In this document: piece by piece, positions 39,460-54,675 of the stretch
How positions within the stretch are numbered: position 1 is the stretch's first letter
Layout: each line of letters begins with the position of its first letter
Made by a program: the position numbers and the translations under genes
Assembly (NCBI RefSeq): GCF_026213295.1
Contig: NC_079431.1
Span: 17,785,466-17,849,465 of the forward strand
From: Gadus chalcogrammus
Taxonomy: Eukaryota; Chordata; Actinopteri; Gadiformes; Gadidae
DNA: 64,000 bases
Reading direction: 5' to 3'
Notes under the pieces: model-generated
Seen by the model: only the letters and a program-made list of their open reading frames with translations
Databases searched by the model: none
What the model was told of the DNA's origin: nothing

Positions 39460-41040
39460 CACAAGAGGCGTGATAAACGTGCCTAGTTCAACTGACTCTG
39501 TACGCGATTGGCTGCTTGCCGTCGCTTCCCTGTTGTCATTGTGTTAAACCAGCCAATAGCGCGCCAAGGGGAAAAGCCAGCTTGGTGATTGACTCCCGCA
39601 CAAACGTAACGGAACCAGAAAGAAATGTATTGCTCTTCTCCAGACCCTTGTGCAGGGTAGTGGTGGATTTAATGATTTGTTTCCATGACCCAGTTCGCGT
39701 GATTCAGTTCGCACGGCCGTAGCTCATTGCCTCATTGGCGGACCAAATTCTCTGGGCGGGCAAGGCAGAGAAAGGGGAGGTAACTTCCCCTTATGACGAC
39801 ATATGGGGCCACATTCCAAATCAGCGTGACTGAGCCTCCATTTTTTCAAAGGCGAGCATACCTAGTGCTCGTTTTACACCGAACGCAAGCTTTAGCCACT
39901 GGGGGACGATAGACAGGTTGGGGGAACTCAATAGCTGTAGGCCTATGGGTTCCTTGTTGGAGCCTACAGCACAGATCAGCAAGTTCAGAAGACTTGTGTA
40001 AAGATGATAACGTTATGCATCAAACAAAGTACATTACCTTTCCCTGATTAAATGACGTTCCCTGACCGAACGACTTATGATTATGGCCGTGATTTACACA
40101 AATAGGCATCTTAAGCCATTGTGTAGTTGGTCAAAATACAAAATTACAATGACGATATATTCTATATTCTGTGTGGCCGATGTGTCAGTACAAATTTAAA
40201 TGTGTAATTAGAATGCAGACTTGCGTAGGTGGGTTCTGATATGAAATCAAAGTACACCTTTAACTCTGACAGAAAAGATCTACATGGAAAAGGACTTGGC
40301 AGCAACCACATTGCCAAAGGAAAATCCTGCCAAATACTAGATATTTAGAAAACCTGAGGTAACAATGCATCAACATAATGACCCTGTTGAACCCCATTAA
40401 AAGCACTGACGATGATTTCAAAATATGCACAGCATCAATCAAAAGGCTACTTTCCCTTTTCAAGCTCAGATTTCCACTTATGTTGTACATTTATGCTTAA
40501 TTCATATTGATACAGAAACAAAACGAATATTTAATTATTATCAATACTACTAGTATGTGTATTTTTTCATGGAATTTACATTAGAATGTTACAGTAGGTT
40601 ACAACCCTGGAGAGACGCACTGTTGGATTTCTTTCATAACCTACAGTATGTATGAATTTGTACATTTTGTTCGTAAATGTATGTAGGGACCTACAAAAAG
40701 ACAGTTAGATGAATACTAATTTATTTATTTCATATGCGGATAAATACTGTTTGATGAATAAATAGTGTGTTTTATTTAATTTGTGAATAAAGAGAAATAA
40801 ACTGCATGACCGTTACTCCTTTGTTTTGTGGTGGCTTGTAAGTCATTATCAATGTGTTTAAGCGAAGTAACATAAGCCAATACATTTATGTAATGCTGCA
40901 CTCTTAGCCAATCAGAGACGGGCTTGTTAAAACAAACGGACTAGAGCATGAGGTCGAGGAGGTGATGCGTTCAACGAGTGCGTGAGCTTAACAAAAAGAG
41001 TGATATTTGTAGACGGAATACTTAGCATTTTATACTAGTA
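39460..41040. other. Unassigned sequence
   Basis: No host gene seen. 39740-39830 has GGTAACTTCCCCTTATGACG-type sequence resembling a dispersed teleost repeat. The remainder is AT-rich. Confidence 0.4.
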
Positions 41041-41045
41041 TTTTA

Positions 41046-42050
41046 TTGAGTGTTGGCACGGGTATCCTCTGGCAGAGAAACGTTGTGTGCCACAGACGGC
41101 CCTTTTCAGGGCCACCTGAGAGCGCTCCTGGAGCTAGGTCCTTTTCAGGACTCCTATGCGCCTCCTGTCCCGTCTCCCTGGCACCGGATGACGGGCACTT
41201 GGCGTGCTTTCGGTGCCTCGGCGCCGACCACGCCGCGGCTGCTATGGCGGCCCCCGTCTCCTGTGTCGCCTGCCGGGAGCTGCCTGAAGAGTGGATCCTC
41301 TCCAGGCATCTCTTCTTTTACCCTGCGCTGGAACTGGCTGACGCCATCGACCTGTTCAGGGCCGGCCCTGACGACGACGATGGCATCATCGACGCCTCCA
41401 TGGACGAGTCGGCGTCCGGTTTTTTCCCGCTATCGGGTTACAACCGCCACCGTCTTACAACCTCTCAATCTGCGGCGGCGGTCAACAATATCGCCCTGCT
41501 CTCCTCTGCCATGGTCTCCTTGTCGGCTGACAGGGAGGCCTACGGACCGGAGGAAGCCGCGAGATGGCTGGCGGTTTCCCGCTTTTCCAGCGCCATCCTC
41601 CAGCTATGCCAGCCGATAGCCGTTTCGGCCGGCCGGCATATGGCGTGGGCTACCATGATTCAAAGGGTCATATGGCTCTCCCACACTGCGGTGCCGGAAC
41701 GAGAGCGAGCCAGCCTCGTCCAGGGTCCACTAGCGCCGGATGGCCTATTTGGTCCCCGGTTCTCCGAGGTGCTCGCGCACCAGCAGTCAGTCCGTGAGAA
41801 TCGTTCCCGGTTCGGGGCGATTCTCAAGGGCTCCTCCCGCCAGCAGGCTGGGAGGAAGCGGGGTCCAGGCCGGTCCCAGTGTTCCAGGGGGCCGCCTCCG
41901 ACTCCAGCCCCGGTGCAGCAGCTGCAGCAGCAGCCGCCGCAGACGGGGACAGCAGCGCCACGGACCGGGAAGTTCCGGAAGCTTGCTCCTACTTTTTCAT
42001 TCCCTATTAAAGAAAAAAATAAAGGCTGTTCGGCCGAACGGCAGTACATG
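41046..42050 (+). pseudogene. DIRS gag-like region
   Basis: This is the first part of a 622-residue frame starting at 41046. Near the N-terminus is a Cys/His cluster (LCASCPVSLAPDDGHLACF, then CLGADH and a later CxxC) like the putative zinc-binding start of DIRS ORF1. The middle is Ala/Leu-rich and helical, and after about residue 270 it becomes basic with Pro/Gln-rich low complexity (RKRGPGRS, then a QQLQQQPPQ run). The same frame continues into the RT N-terminal region, so gag and RT may be fused here or a stop may have been lost. The start codon is simply the first ATG; the native start may lie upstream. Confidence 0.7.
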
Positions 42051-42429
42051 GTACCTAAAGAGCGATATTCCTCAGGCCACCTGCTTCCTACGCTTGTGGT
42101 GCGTTCCTCCATGTTGCCTCTTTCCCCCTCTCAGCCCGGTGGCTGTAGGATGGTGGTCGGACGGCGTGTTCACATGGCCTCTGGTTCACCTGCATCTAAG
42201 AAGCGGCGTCCCTTGGAGCCTCGTGGACGGATCAGAGACTTGTTGCACGAGCCCGTGGTTACGGCCGCTTGTACCGGTCTCCTGGTTCCCCACATTATCT
42301 GTGCGCTGTGGCTACAGCCTGCGGACAGCGCATGCGCACAGGTGCGGCGGCCGGACGGCTCGCTCCCTGTTCAGCGGGCACGAGCGCGACGTCTAGACAG
42401 CTCGTTGTTTTTACAGCGGCTGGTTCTGG

Positions 42430-43350
42430 TACGTCTCCTACGCTCGCTGAGCCTCCTCCCTTTCATGGGAAGCCCCCCTTGGTTCACACGCAGTGTGGAG
42501 GCGGTAGGGGCAGAGGAATACGGGTTATTCCTGGACGGTCTTCCTCAGCTGTCGGCTCGCCCTCTCTCCGACCGCTATGCGTGTTGGCAAGAGCGGTGCG
42601 TTCTGCCATCGTGGTTGGACACCACGTTGAGATGGGGCCATCCCATACAGTTCAAGCGTCGTCCCCCACCCTTTATGGGGTTGGTGGAGACCACGCTACG
42701 GGACCCGGCTGCGAGCACGGCTCTGGCAGCAGAGGTGGCACGTCTCTTGGTAAAGGGGGCCATCACTGTCGTTCCCCCCCACGAGTCTCACCTAGGGTTT
42801 TATTCCTGCTACTTCCTGGTTTCCAAGAAGTCAGGGGAAAAGAGACCTATTCTGCATCTTCGCGTGTTCAACAGATTTGTTGCCACGAGGAAGTTCAGAA
42901 TGCTCACTGTCTGAGCATTCTGAACTTCACCAACTTCACCAGTGACACACCAGTGACTGTCTGTCACTGGTGTGTGAGAGAGGGCGATTGGTTCACATCC
43001 CTGGATCTCAAGGATGCTTACTTCCACGTCCCTGTTCGGCAGGCGCACAGGAAGTTTCTCCGCTTTGCCTTTATGGGGATGGCGTACGAGTACCTGTGTC
43101 TGCCGTTCGGCTATTCCCTGGCTCCGCGCTCCTTCTCGAAGTGTGTGGAGACGGCGTTGGAACCGCTCAGGCGTCAGGGAAAGAGGATTCTCTTCTACCT
43201 AGACGACCTGCTTATTCCGAGACTGCGAGAAGGGACACCATGTTGGTGATAAACCATCTCTCCTTCCTGGGTTTTGCCATCAACTGGGAGAAGAGCTCCC
43301 CGCTACCCAGCCGGCAGACAGTCTACTTGGGGCTTTGCCTCTATGCTATC
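42430..43350 (+). pseudogene. DIRS reverse transcriptase, broken, RNase H missing
   Basis: The N-terminal RT part (frame of 41046-42914) has LGFYSCYFLVSKKSGEKRPI and ends at TGA after KFRMLTV. RT resumes in another frame with DWFTSLDLKDAYFHVPV (first catalytic Asp at 43004) and FYLDDLL (YLDD at 43196-43207). Soon after, the frame shifts again to HLSFLGFAINWEKSS and QTVYLGL, then a stop. DIRS RT is normally followed by an RNase H domain of over 100 residues. Here the recombinase begins almost at once (43343), so RNase H is deleted. The break at 42890-42975 consists of palindromic and tandem duplications described separately. Confidence 0.88.
42890..42975. repeat. Two adjacent short palindromes interrupting the RT frame
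   Basis: Palindrome 1: 17-bp arms (42890-42906 and 42912-42928) around CTGTC. Palindrome 2: 13-bp arms (42945-42957 and 42963-42975) around TGTCT. Between them are short direct repeats (CTTCACCAA/CTTCACC and CCAGTGACA/CCAGTGACT). The outer edges match RT coding sequence, so this looks like a locally templated insertion. Confidence 0.92.
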
Positions 43351-44313
43351 TAAGTGGTGTGCCTTCTCTAATTGGTGTGAGAGGAACCACGCTGTCCCAT
43401 CTCAATGCGAGGTGGGAAGCGTGCTTTCGTTTCTGCAAAACTTATTGGAAAAAGGTTCGGCATTCTCCACTATCAAGGTCTATGCGGCAGCCGTTTCGGC
43501 TGGCCATGCAGGCTGTGATGGTGGACCGATCTTCAGCCATTCACTGGTCAAGAGATTCTTGCGTGGGGCTAGATGGGTTAGGCCTGTTTCACGCGTGCTT
43601 ACACCACGCTGGGATCGCCCCACCGTGTTGCGCGGATTGTCCAGGGATCCTTTCGAGCCTCTTTCTCAGGCCCCTTTGGATGCCCTGTCATTTAAGACGG
43701 CGCTCTTGTTGGCCTTGGTTTCTGCCAAGCGGGCCGGTTGAGCTAACCGCTCTATCTGTCAGCCCGAGTTGCTTGTTGCTAAACGAGGACAGCTCCTTCG
43801 CGTTGCTCAGACCTAATCCTGCGTTCCTCCCGAAGAACATTAATAGTTATTTTCGGTCGAGGGATATTGTGCTTAAGGTTTTTTGCTTTTCACCCCCCGC
43901 CTCATTCCAGTGAGGCGGAGGCGGAGTTGCATCTCCTGTGCCCGGTTCGGGCGTTGGCTATGTACGTGAATCGCTCGGCCGCCTTCCGCTCCACACAACA
44001 GTCGTTTGTGTGTTATAGCGACGCTAGCAGGGGCCGCGCTCTCTCTAAGCAGCGGTTTTCTCGCTGGGTATGTGAGGGTGTTTGCTTAGCCTACTCTCGG
44101 CAGGGCTTGGCGCCACCGTTGGGCGTTAAAGCTCACTCCACACGGAGCGTGGCCGCTTCAACGGCTCTACTCAAGGGCGTTTCGGTGGAAGACATCTGCG
44201 CGGCTGCGTCTTGGTCTTCCCCCGGCCCCTTTGTCCGTTTTTACATGTTAGACATGTCCAGGGGCTCACTCTGCAACCCTGTGCTGGAGTCCGGGACCCC
44301 TTTTACGGCTTAA
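43343..44313 (+). pseudogene. DIRS tyrosine recombinase, frameshifted but catalytic residues present
   Basis: Frame 1 (43343-43741) has the N-terminal SAM-like domain (KWCAFSNWCERN, then FLQNLLEKGSAFSTIKVYAA) and reaches SAKRAG, whose Arg (43730-43732) fits the first catalytic Arg. The frame then shifts (about 43742-43913, LTALSVSPS) and again (from about 43888) to a last frame with HSTR (His 44134, Arg 44143), a following AASWSS and FVRFYMLDM, whose Tyr (44242-44244) fits the nucleophile. The R...HxxR...W...Y set is therefore visible but spread over three frames. The enzyme would normally integrate a circular DNA intermediate without a target-site duplication. Ends at TAA 44311-44313. Confidence 0.88.
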
Positions 44314-44840
44314 GAATATAGACATGTTCTTTAAAGCGGCGTGGTTGGATTTCCTCTCGCCGGCTGGCGAGTTGGACTTGATTACCAGTCTTACTTTCCC
44401 ACCTTTTTTCAAATGAAAAACAGGCTAGGGGGGGTTTCTATTGGCTCGCCAATTGTCAGGTGGTTTTGTTTGCCAGTGTGGCACTCCCGCCGTTTTCTTC
44501 AAATAAGAAACGGCCAAGAGAGTCCCCTTATTGGAGAGCCGGATTCCGTAGCTCCGCCCCCGGTGGTAGCGGACCTAATGGAAACCGTCTTGCTCTGGTT
44601 TTTCTTTTCCTTTTCATGGGTTCCATGAAGCACGGATTAGAGCCGGAGTCTTTACGCACTCACTTTTTTCTCCCCTGATCATTGCCTTGCTTGATCTAGG
44701 AGGAATTCGTTTTTTATTAAGCTGTATTGTTTTACACTTCCTTGGCTTTTTTGAGTCTTAACGTGCTCTGGTGACTTAGGTCGTTTTGACTGGGGTCCAG
44801 CAGGAGAACATTGATCGGGCTCGGCTCGCAGCTTCACCTT
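44314..44840. other. DIRS 3' untranslated region
   Basis: GC-moderate sequence between the recombinase stop and the terminal repeats. It contains two loosely similar segments (TTTCAAATGAAAAACAGGCT and TCTTCAAATAAGAAACGGCC). No further coding domain; assigned to the element by position. Confidence 0.6.
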
Positions 44841-45160
44841 AGCCCATGAGGCGAAGCCTAGACGGCGTAGCCTACATGAAATAGAACGATAGTTATGTTA
44901 TTATAACTCTAGTTCTATGATTGTAGGCGTAGCCGTCTAGTTTCCCACCTGCTGTACCCTCCAAATGCTGAAAGAAAAGCGTGGAGGATGAGCGACGGTA
45001 TACACCGCGTTATATAGACACGATACCGTGGGGAAATGTGGGCGGTGCCCACGCTGATAGGTGCATAGTTTGAATTTTCAGGGGACAAGCCCATAAGGCG
45101 AAGCCTAGACGGCTACGCCTACAATCATAGAACTAGAGTTATAATAACGTAACTATCGTT
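44841..45160. repeat. DIRS 3' terminal complementary repeats
   Basis: A 56-bp segment (44885-44940, beginning AACGATAGTTATG) is inverted at 45105-45160 with one mismatch. A shorter direct repeat beginning AGCCCAT(G/A)AGGCGAAGCC is at 44841 and 45088. Inverted terminal and internal complementary regions are characteristic of DIRS elements, where they are thought to guide formation of a circular intermediate. The end at 45160 is taken as the right boundary. Confidence 0.85.
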
Positions 45161-48100
45161 TTCTCCATGTGCACCAACTTATGGGCCCCAACGGTTAGAA
45201 ACCCAAGCCCTTGGTAGTAGATACATTTAAAAAGGTTGAACCGGTTCACCGCAGGCAAATCATTTCATGTTATTTGTGTTCATATGTTAAGGTGGTTTAA
45301 AATAAAATTTCATTTTACGTGCATTTGTTATTTTGTTTAAGGGTTTTCTAGTACATGAGTACTGACTTCGATATAGCACAAATAAATGTATATTTGTTAT
45401 ATCTTTATTTCTTTGTCCTGGACATTTCATTTAATAACATATATTGGTAAACAGGAGATTTAGCTAATTCACCATCAACTGCTCAGCATTCAGGATCCTG
45501 TTCGTTAACACATTTATATAGTAACCTTAAATAATAATATTACACTTCCAGCGCCAGGAAGGGGTTACATGTAAACTTGTGTTTCTCAAATATTGCCATT
45601 AATACATTTACTTATAGTCATTCAACAAATATTCGTCGTCCGTCGGCCAGAAGACATTACAATTGTATTTGACGTATCTTCAATTCTCTTGTTGGCAGGG
45701 GGGAGGTTCCTTCAAATGTAAGTGAAATAATTTTGTCAGGTGCCAATGTTATCAATGTAGCAATCAAACAGTCAATTAAACATTATATTCCAGATTTAAT
45801 GAAGACTAAATATTAACAGATTTACAGAATTTGTTTAATTATTTTATCAACTTTGTAATTTTTTATTACTAACTAACTACACAATTGCTTGAGATGCCGA
45901 TTACAATTCATGGCCGTAAACATTATGTTGCTTGGTCTGGAAATGAAAAATGTTTGTTGCTTGATGCTTGGTCAACAAACAACCTTATTCGTCCATCAGA
46001 ATCATGACAACAGCAGTCTTAAGCTAGTGCCGAGCGGTAGGATAGTTTTGTGAACACAAACGCCTTATATGTAGTTATCTTGATTTAATAGACGATGTGA
46101 ATCCAATATGTAATACTTTGCAAAGCACACTGAAAAACTTGTCATAACTACATTCTCAATATATCAAGTAACAAACAAAAAAAGGAATATTGAGGAGAAA
46201 TGCACTAAAAAAAACATCAACTACATTAACATTGGCAGTGGAAATAAACAAAAATAATAAAATGAAATAAAATACTGCCTTGGGTGGGTGAACAACGATA
46301 ACTCCAGTGTGGGTAAAACCTTTCGCCAAATGACTGTACTCGACATCAACAAACACGTACCACACAAGAGGGCCTTCCTTGTTGGGGGGGAGGGGGGGGA
46401 CCCTCTCAATATCAGGGCACACAGTGATAAAGTTATCACATTTTATTCCTCAGTTTTAGAGGGTAAAAACTTGCAGATCACCATGAGCAGATTTACATGC
46501 AAATGACCCGATCTGATCCTGGCAGACTTTCGATACTTTGACATTACTTTAATTATACAATTGGTGGATTGATTTATAATGAGGCACAGTCGGAGTCCCC
46601 CGTCTTCATGTTAAGGGTTGATGGATTAATACAAGGGTTTTCTTTCTATGTGCTTTTGAATAGTACCTCTACAGTGCCACTGACTTTCAGATGTGTACAT
46701 GCATGCATGCAGGAGCCGGTAGTATTGTATAAATCAAAGAGGAGTGGATGGTGGGACCCGAAGGAGAATAGAGAAAGAAAGAAAATGTCACTCCTTAAAA
46801 CAGCCTCACGGTTAAAAGATCCCACACAGTCGAACAGTTGAAGGTAAAACAGGCTCACAGCAAACGTAACAGAGAGTAGCAATCACTTGCTGAAATCTAC
46901 CAGCCACGTGTTGTATAATGGGCCAAAAGCCAAAGCAAGTTTTAATTAAAATAAATGTTCACCTACATCATTCATTTAAAAGCTATGTAGCCATGATATA
47001 TTTCATATTTATAACCTTAAAAGTATTACTTAAAAAATTAGGGCTTTATGCTAATATTCAATACATCATTCATTTAAAAAAAACGATCTAGCCAGGATAT
47101 ATGACTTATTTGCAAAAAGTAATAAACAGGTTTTAATTAAAAACAGTACAATTATCCAAGCGGAAACTAGAATCCCACAAAGAAACAACATATTCTGGAG
47201 AAGTGACACATTCAAACATAAGGTTTGTGACAGGTTATTAAAAATAAAATACAAAAAACCTTTTTTCTTATTATCCATATCACTTTTTTGTCCTTTTCAA
47301 ACCCTTTACTTACATCTCCTCAGAACTGTCACCTGTGAGTTGTTTTGTGGCTTTCTGGAGATGAAAGCGCCCTCCAATCAAGTGGCTTCTCAGCAAGGGG
47401 GGCTGTCACGTCTGCACCAAAAAAGCCAGCATTATGAGGGAACAATACCGGCCCGCTAGCAGCACCGCGGCGTCATGCCAATCTTGTGATGAGGGGCTTG
47501 CGGTGATCAGCACCCTGCAACCCTGACTCCGTGGTGTCAAAGCGCTGTCTTACAAACGCGTAAGCAAAGTTCCCGAGAAATGCTGTAGAACAGGGGTCAG
47601 ACATCGAGTAAAATACAATTAGTGTGGGGACAAATTATATGTTGTTTATTAGCATAGGATAGAGGCCTAATGTGTTATACGCAAAGTTATTCTCTCTTTA
47701 TTTACTATTGACCCATTAAGTAGATGCTTTATTCACAGTTACTTACAGTGAATTCATAACCAGGTAACAGTACAAATGTATCGGACTACATGCAAACAAA
47801 ATAAAAATGGATGTAGTAAAGTAAAGTGAAAGTCGATTGCAGTATAGATACTCTTAAAGCGTCTGCAGGACTGTACCAAAGTATTGATACTTAAGTAGAA
47901 ACACTTTGTTACAGTGTGTATAAATAAATACAAACAAGTATTCCTAATAGCTACCCCCACCACCGCCTTGTCAGAGAACGAGGCCTTGGCCAACTTTGTT
48001 TTTAGTCTGGCGTCAGACGGGGAGACCCTCCTTCTCCCGTGCCCTGTGTGGCCACACACACACTCCGCACGCACATTTGCATGTCTGTCCTAATTCCACC

Positions 48101-48366
48101 ACCTCTTCACTCTGTCCACTCTGTACAAAGTCCCCCTGTCTCAACGGGGACCACTCAACATTCGGCAGCCTGTGCGGCCATCTCGTCCCGGGAGTGACAG
48201 GCAAGGGTTGACCTTCCGCCACACACTCTTCAGTCATGTGACCTTGCTGGGGTGACGCCATGTTCTAAGAAATGCAGCGAGTGTGAGGAATGAGAAGGTT
48301 GGTTAAGTGTTCAGAAAATATACATAAAACAACATGTTTCTAAAGTGGCCTTTCAGAAGGAGTAGT
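45161..48366. other. 3.2 kb AT-rich unique sequence
   Basis: No exon or named transposon. A weak imperfect duplication (TACATCATTCATTTAAAA and following AT-rich words) occurs at about 46963 and 47064. A G-rich run is at 46385-46398. 47725-47760 resembles a teleost SINE tail in reverse. Confidence 0.45.
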
Positions 48367-48402
48367 TTTAGTAGTAGTAGTAGTAGTAATAGTAGTAGTA
48401 TA
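48367..48402. repeat. (AGT)n trinucleotide microsatellite
   Basis: About 11 units of AGT with one AAT variant. Confidence 0.9.
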
Positions 48403-50894
<2,492 letters not shown>

Positions 50895-51201
50895 CCTCTC
50901 CACCCCCACCATTTTCTCTCTCCCCCTCTCTTTTATCCCTAGCCTTAGCCTTTCTCTCCCACTCGCTGACTGTTTGTCTCTCCCTCCATCTCTCTCAGTT
51001 ATCTCCCTCTCTGTCGCCCCCACCCCCCCCTCTCACTTGCTGTGGGTGTGGTGGGTAAGATGGGATGGTGATGGCGGCTGGATGTGATGTGATGGGGTTG
51101 CCAGCAGCTGAGCATCCGTGTGACCGGAGTCACTCAGAGCAGCAGGTGGTGTCAAAGCTCAGTAATGGAACTCTCATTTCCCACTAATGGAGGATGGACC
51201 A

Positions 51202-51204
<3 letters not shown>

Positions 51205-51257
<53 letters not shown>
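51205..51257. repeat. (CT)n microsatellite
   Basis: About 53 bp of pure CT. Confidence 0.97.
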
Positions 51258-51259
<2 letters not shown>

Positions 51260-52271
51260 TCTTACAGAACATGTCCCTTTGTTTGTCCTCCCCCATGAGG
51301 GGATGAAAGGGAAAAACCAACGCCACTCTCGGCCCTCAAGCTTCTCCCATCCCCATTCCACAGTTTAACAAAAAAAAACATAAATTTCACCGGCTCTTTT
51401 GTTGCGGTTAATTAAACTTCCAACGGCATCTTTTATGAACCAAGAGATCGCCTCAAAGAATAGAGCCTTTGTTTTTGTAAGTTATTCCAATAATTTCAGC
51501 AGCAAGCTTGTTTTGTTGTTGTTTGTCGTACAAGATAGACCACAGAAATACTCCAAGAGTATGTCTGCGACACACAGCAAAATAACCAATTATAAGTGAA
51601 AAAATAAACACTTTGGATTTCCTCTAAGAAAGAATTCCTAGCTACTTTACCCTGGAAAGAGTGTTTAGATAGGAAGCATTTGGGTGATGTTAGCAGATAT
51701 AAAATATGTATATTTCCCAGTGTTGGTTCTGTTTCTCATGGGCTAACATCTATCCACTGCTGGATTATTTATTCCTCTCTGTTGTTATCGTCTTGACCTT
51801 CTGATAAGAGACTCAAGAGGGAAAGAGAGGGATAAAACGCCTGCACCCAGGTTGTTGTTACATTCAAGGACGACAATTACTGAGATGTGCTTACAACACT
51901 GTGCACTCTTACCCGGTTTCAGAGAGCCTTGAGCTAACGTCTGAGTCGATAGTCCAACAGCGTAGGGTGAGAACTGGGCCGGAAACGCGCCATCAGACTG
52001 TCTGTGTCGGGCTGGATGAAAGAACAACATGAAACAAATTTAGGGATGTTCAAATGGATTGGATTGGTCTAGTCTTGATTGGACTGCACTGCACATTCTG
52101 CCGTCTTTTGCTGTGACCTAATTGCCCTATGGAATTGTACTGGATATCTATCTAATACTTTTTTCTTCGACAATATTATGATTTTTTTTAAATAAATGAT
52201 GAAACTGGATGTAATGCATTGTAATTGCCCTGCATTATCCTTTTTCGTTTTTCGAAGCTGCCAAAATGTAT
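51258..52271. other. Unassigned unique sequence
   Basis: No recognisable gene or transposon. Confidence 0.5.
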
Positions 52272-52430
<159 letters not shown>

Positions 52431-52670
52431 AAAGGCATGTGCACTGTCCAGCAAAATAAGACTTAGTGTAGGACAGAGCGTGTATTTATTGCTGGTGACT
52501 CATCAATATTATTGAAGTTGAAGAGATATATGTATTTGTGTGTGCTTAACTGTGTTTATTTAAATGTGCAAAGTGAGTGTGTGCCACTTACTACAATGCG
52601 TGTGTGCGTGAGTGTGTGTGTGTGTGTGACTGTGTGTGCACACGTGTGTATGTGTGTGCCTGAGTGTGTG

Positions 52671-54289
52671 CAGATACAGTGTTATCCCACCAGAGCTGCC
52701 AATTAGTTGTTAGGGATGACAGCAGAGCAGCTGGAAGTAATGAGCTGCTGTAGCAGAACATCCCCCCCCTACCTCCACACACAACCCTCCACCATCCATC
52801 CCCACCCACCCAAATCCCAGCCATACGCCATTGCTACCACCTTGATGCTGCCGCCGTTGCCGTCCTCCACACACCACCTTCACACCCATCACACACCCCT
52901 CCCCCAGCCGTCCCTCGGGAGATATGTTTGTGTGTGTGTGTGTGTGTATGTGAGCGTTATAGAATTCTTAGAGGGGGGGTTTATAAAGAGAGAGTAGAAA
53001 CAGTGTGAGACAGAGCATTTCCTACCTCCCCCCTCCCTTCCCTTGGTTCTCTTCTCGCCTCTCTCTCCCCGGTTTGGTGCAGACATCTGAATGTCTCATC
53101 ATTACAGCACTCAACCGCCCGCTACAGCCCACTGTCCACTCATCTTGCGTTTATTCTATCTTCTTATTTGCAACACTGTTCTTGCTAATTCTGCTCTATC
53201 TCATTATCACTTTATTTATATATATCACCGTCCATCCTAGTTCAGCCGCCCCCTCCCCCCAACACACACACCTCTCTCCCTCTCTTTCTTGTCTCTATTA
53301 GTCTTTCTGTCTCTTGTGTTCCTGTGCCTTTCATCGGTTATCAATCAGCCTCACTCACTCCATTTCTCTTGTTTGTCATTCTTTTTTCTGCGAGTGTCGC
53401 AGGTGACCTACAAAGGCTTTTGTTTATTCTGCAGTCTGAGTCGTCCATGCGGCCTCATTCCATTGAAATGCTTAAATGTTGTGTGCCCAACAGCCACCCC
53501 AGTTAAAATAAAAAACATCCTTGACTTCTTCCAAATAGATGTTTGGCAAAGAGGAAGTAGAACAAAAACTAGTTTTTCTCGTTGCTCAGTTTTAGTTTCA
53601 GTAAAAAATATATATATATTCAAAATGAATAAGATCGAACAGAATGAATAAGAAGAATAAGACATATCCCGACATTATTATTTATCATCTTCCCTATCGT
53701 ATTTTGTTCCTTGGTTTCATATTTTTCCCAGAGAAGCCTGACATACTTAGCCCCTGTCAGCGCCTCCTCATGGCTGGCTGCAGATTTCCACCTGGTTGGC
53801 TGTCCGGCCAATCAATCAAGACTCCCTCCCCCCCATCAGAAACTGACATATCAGCACCCCCAGAGACTAGTCCCAGAAAATGGATGGCCCTGGGACTCAG
53901 TCTAGTGACTAAACTGACACATGGGCAGGCGGAGAGGAGAAGGCGGTCGTCACTGACAGGCCTCTGGGCTTCTGATTGCGTAAAACTTCTCCTCAAGAGC
54001 AACGGAATGAAATGAAAAAAACTCTGAGGGACGTTGTTTTATTCTTCCATGGTGCTAGTGTGGAAGGGATGTGAAGAGATTCTGAGGGGAAATGTGAAAG
54101 TGGGTCGCAATGAAATAAATGTGATGTAAAATGTAACAAATGATCAATTTGATTAAATTTAAATTGTTATTATTATTTTTTCAACATTCTTGATTTTTAC
54201 CAGCTACCATTATCATATAACATCAGATTGTTCAGAAAAAGTGAGCTAATAACTATTAAATGCTTACTTTTGAGGTAAAATAACCTGAA
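52671..54289. other. Unassigned unique sequence
   Basis: C-rich and pyrimidine-rich around 52755-52915 and 53020-53300, with a short GT run at 52928-52948. No exon with credible splice boundaries. Confidence 0.45.
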
Positions 54290-54320
54290 CTAATAATAAT
54301 AATAATAATAATAATAATAT
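54290..54320. repeat. (AAT)n trinucleotide microsatellite
   Basis: About 10 units of AAT/TAA. Confidence 0.95.
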
Positions 54321-54675
54321 ACATTACATTTCACAAATTCTGTCCACTTACTAACCAATTCACAAGGTCTACATTTTTTAACCATTTCACATGTAAGCTG
54401 TCGCATATCTAAAGATTAAAGGTCACGGGTAAAAGCCAAGCAAACTGTGGTAAAGAAATGTCCAATGTACCAATGATGTTCCAAAGCAGAAACCAAAGAG
54501 TGGTATGGCGTTGACATTTCAATTGAACCCTCGGATTCGACTCCCCTGAGGTGGAAGTGAATGTGAGGCCATGGTTACAGACGCTCACTCATACCTGTGC
54601 CCACAATGCACCTGAATGAACAACTTCTCAGTAGAGGGGCCGGTTTTACTGCTCTTACAACAGCTTTTATTTCCT

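Larger units (their letters stand above)
41046..45160 (+). mobile_element. DIRS-like tyrosine-recombinase retrotransposon, defective
   Basis: The order is gag-like, reverse transcriptase, tyrosine recombinase and then a 3' region with complementary repeats, which is the DIRS layout and not that of LTR elements. GC content is clearly higher than in the flanks. Defects visible: a stop and frame change inside RT at palindromic insertions (42890-42975), a frameshift after YLDD, loss of RNase H between RT and recombinase, and two frame changes in the recombinase. No matching left terminal repeat is found upstream of 41046, so the 5' end is probably truncated. Confidence 0.9.

Noticed and set aside
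47754..48261. Overlapping reverse-strand frames of 82-106 residues
   Set aside because: No recognisable motif; composition is like the surrounding non-coding DNA.
54526..54556. GGATTCGACTCCC as a tRNA gene B-box
   Set aside because: No matching A-box or cloverleaf could be formed around it.
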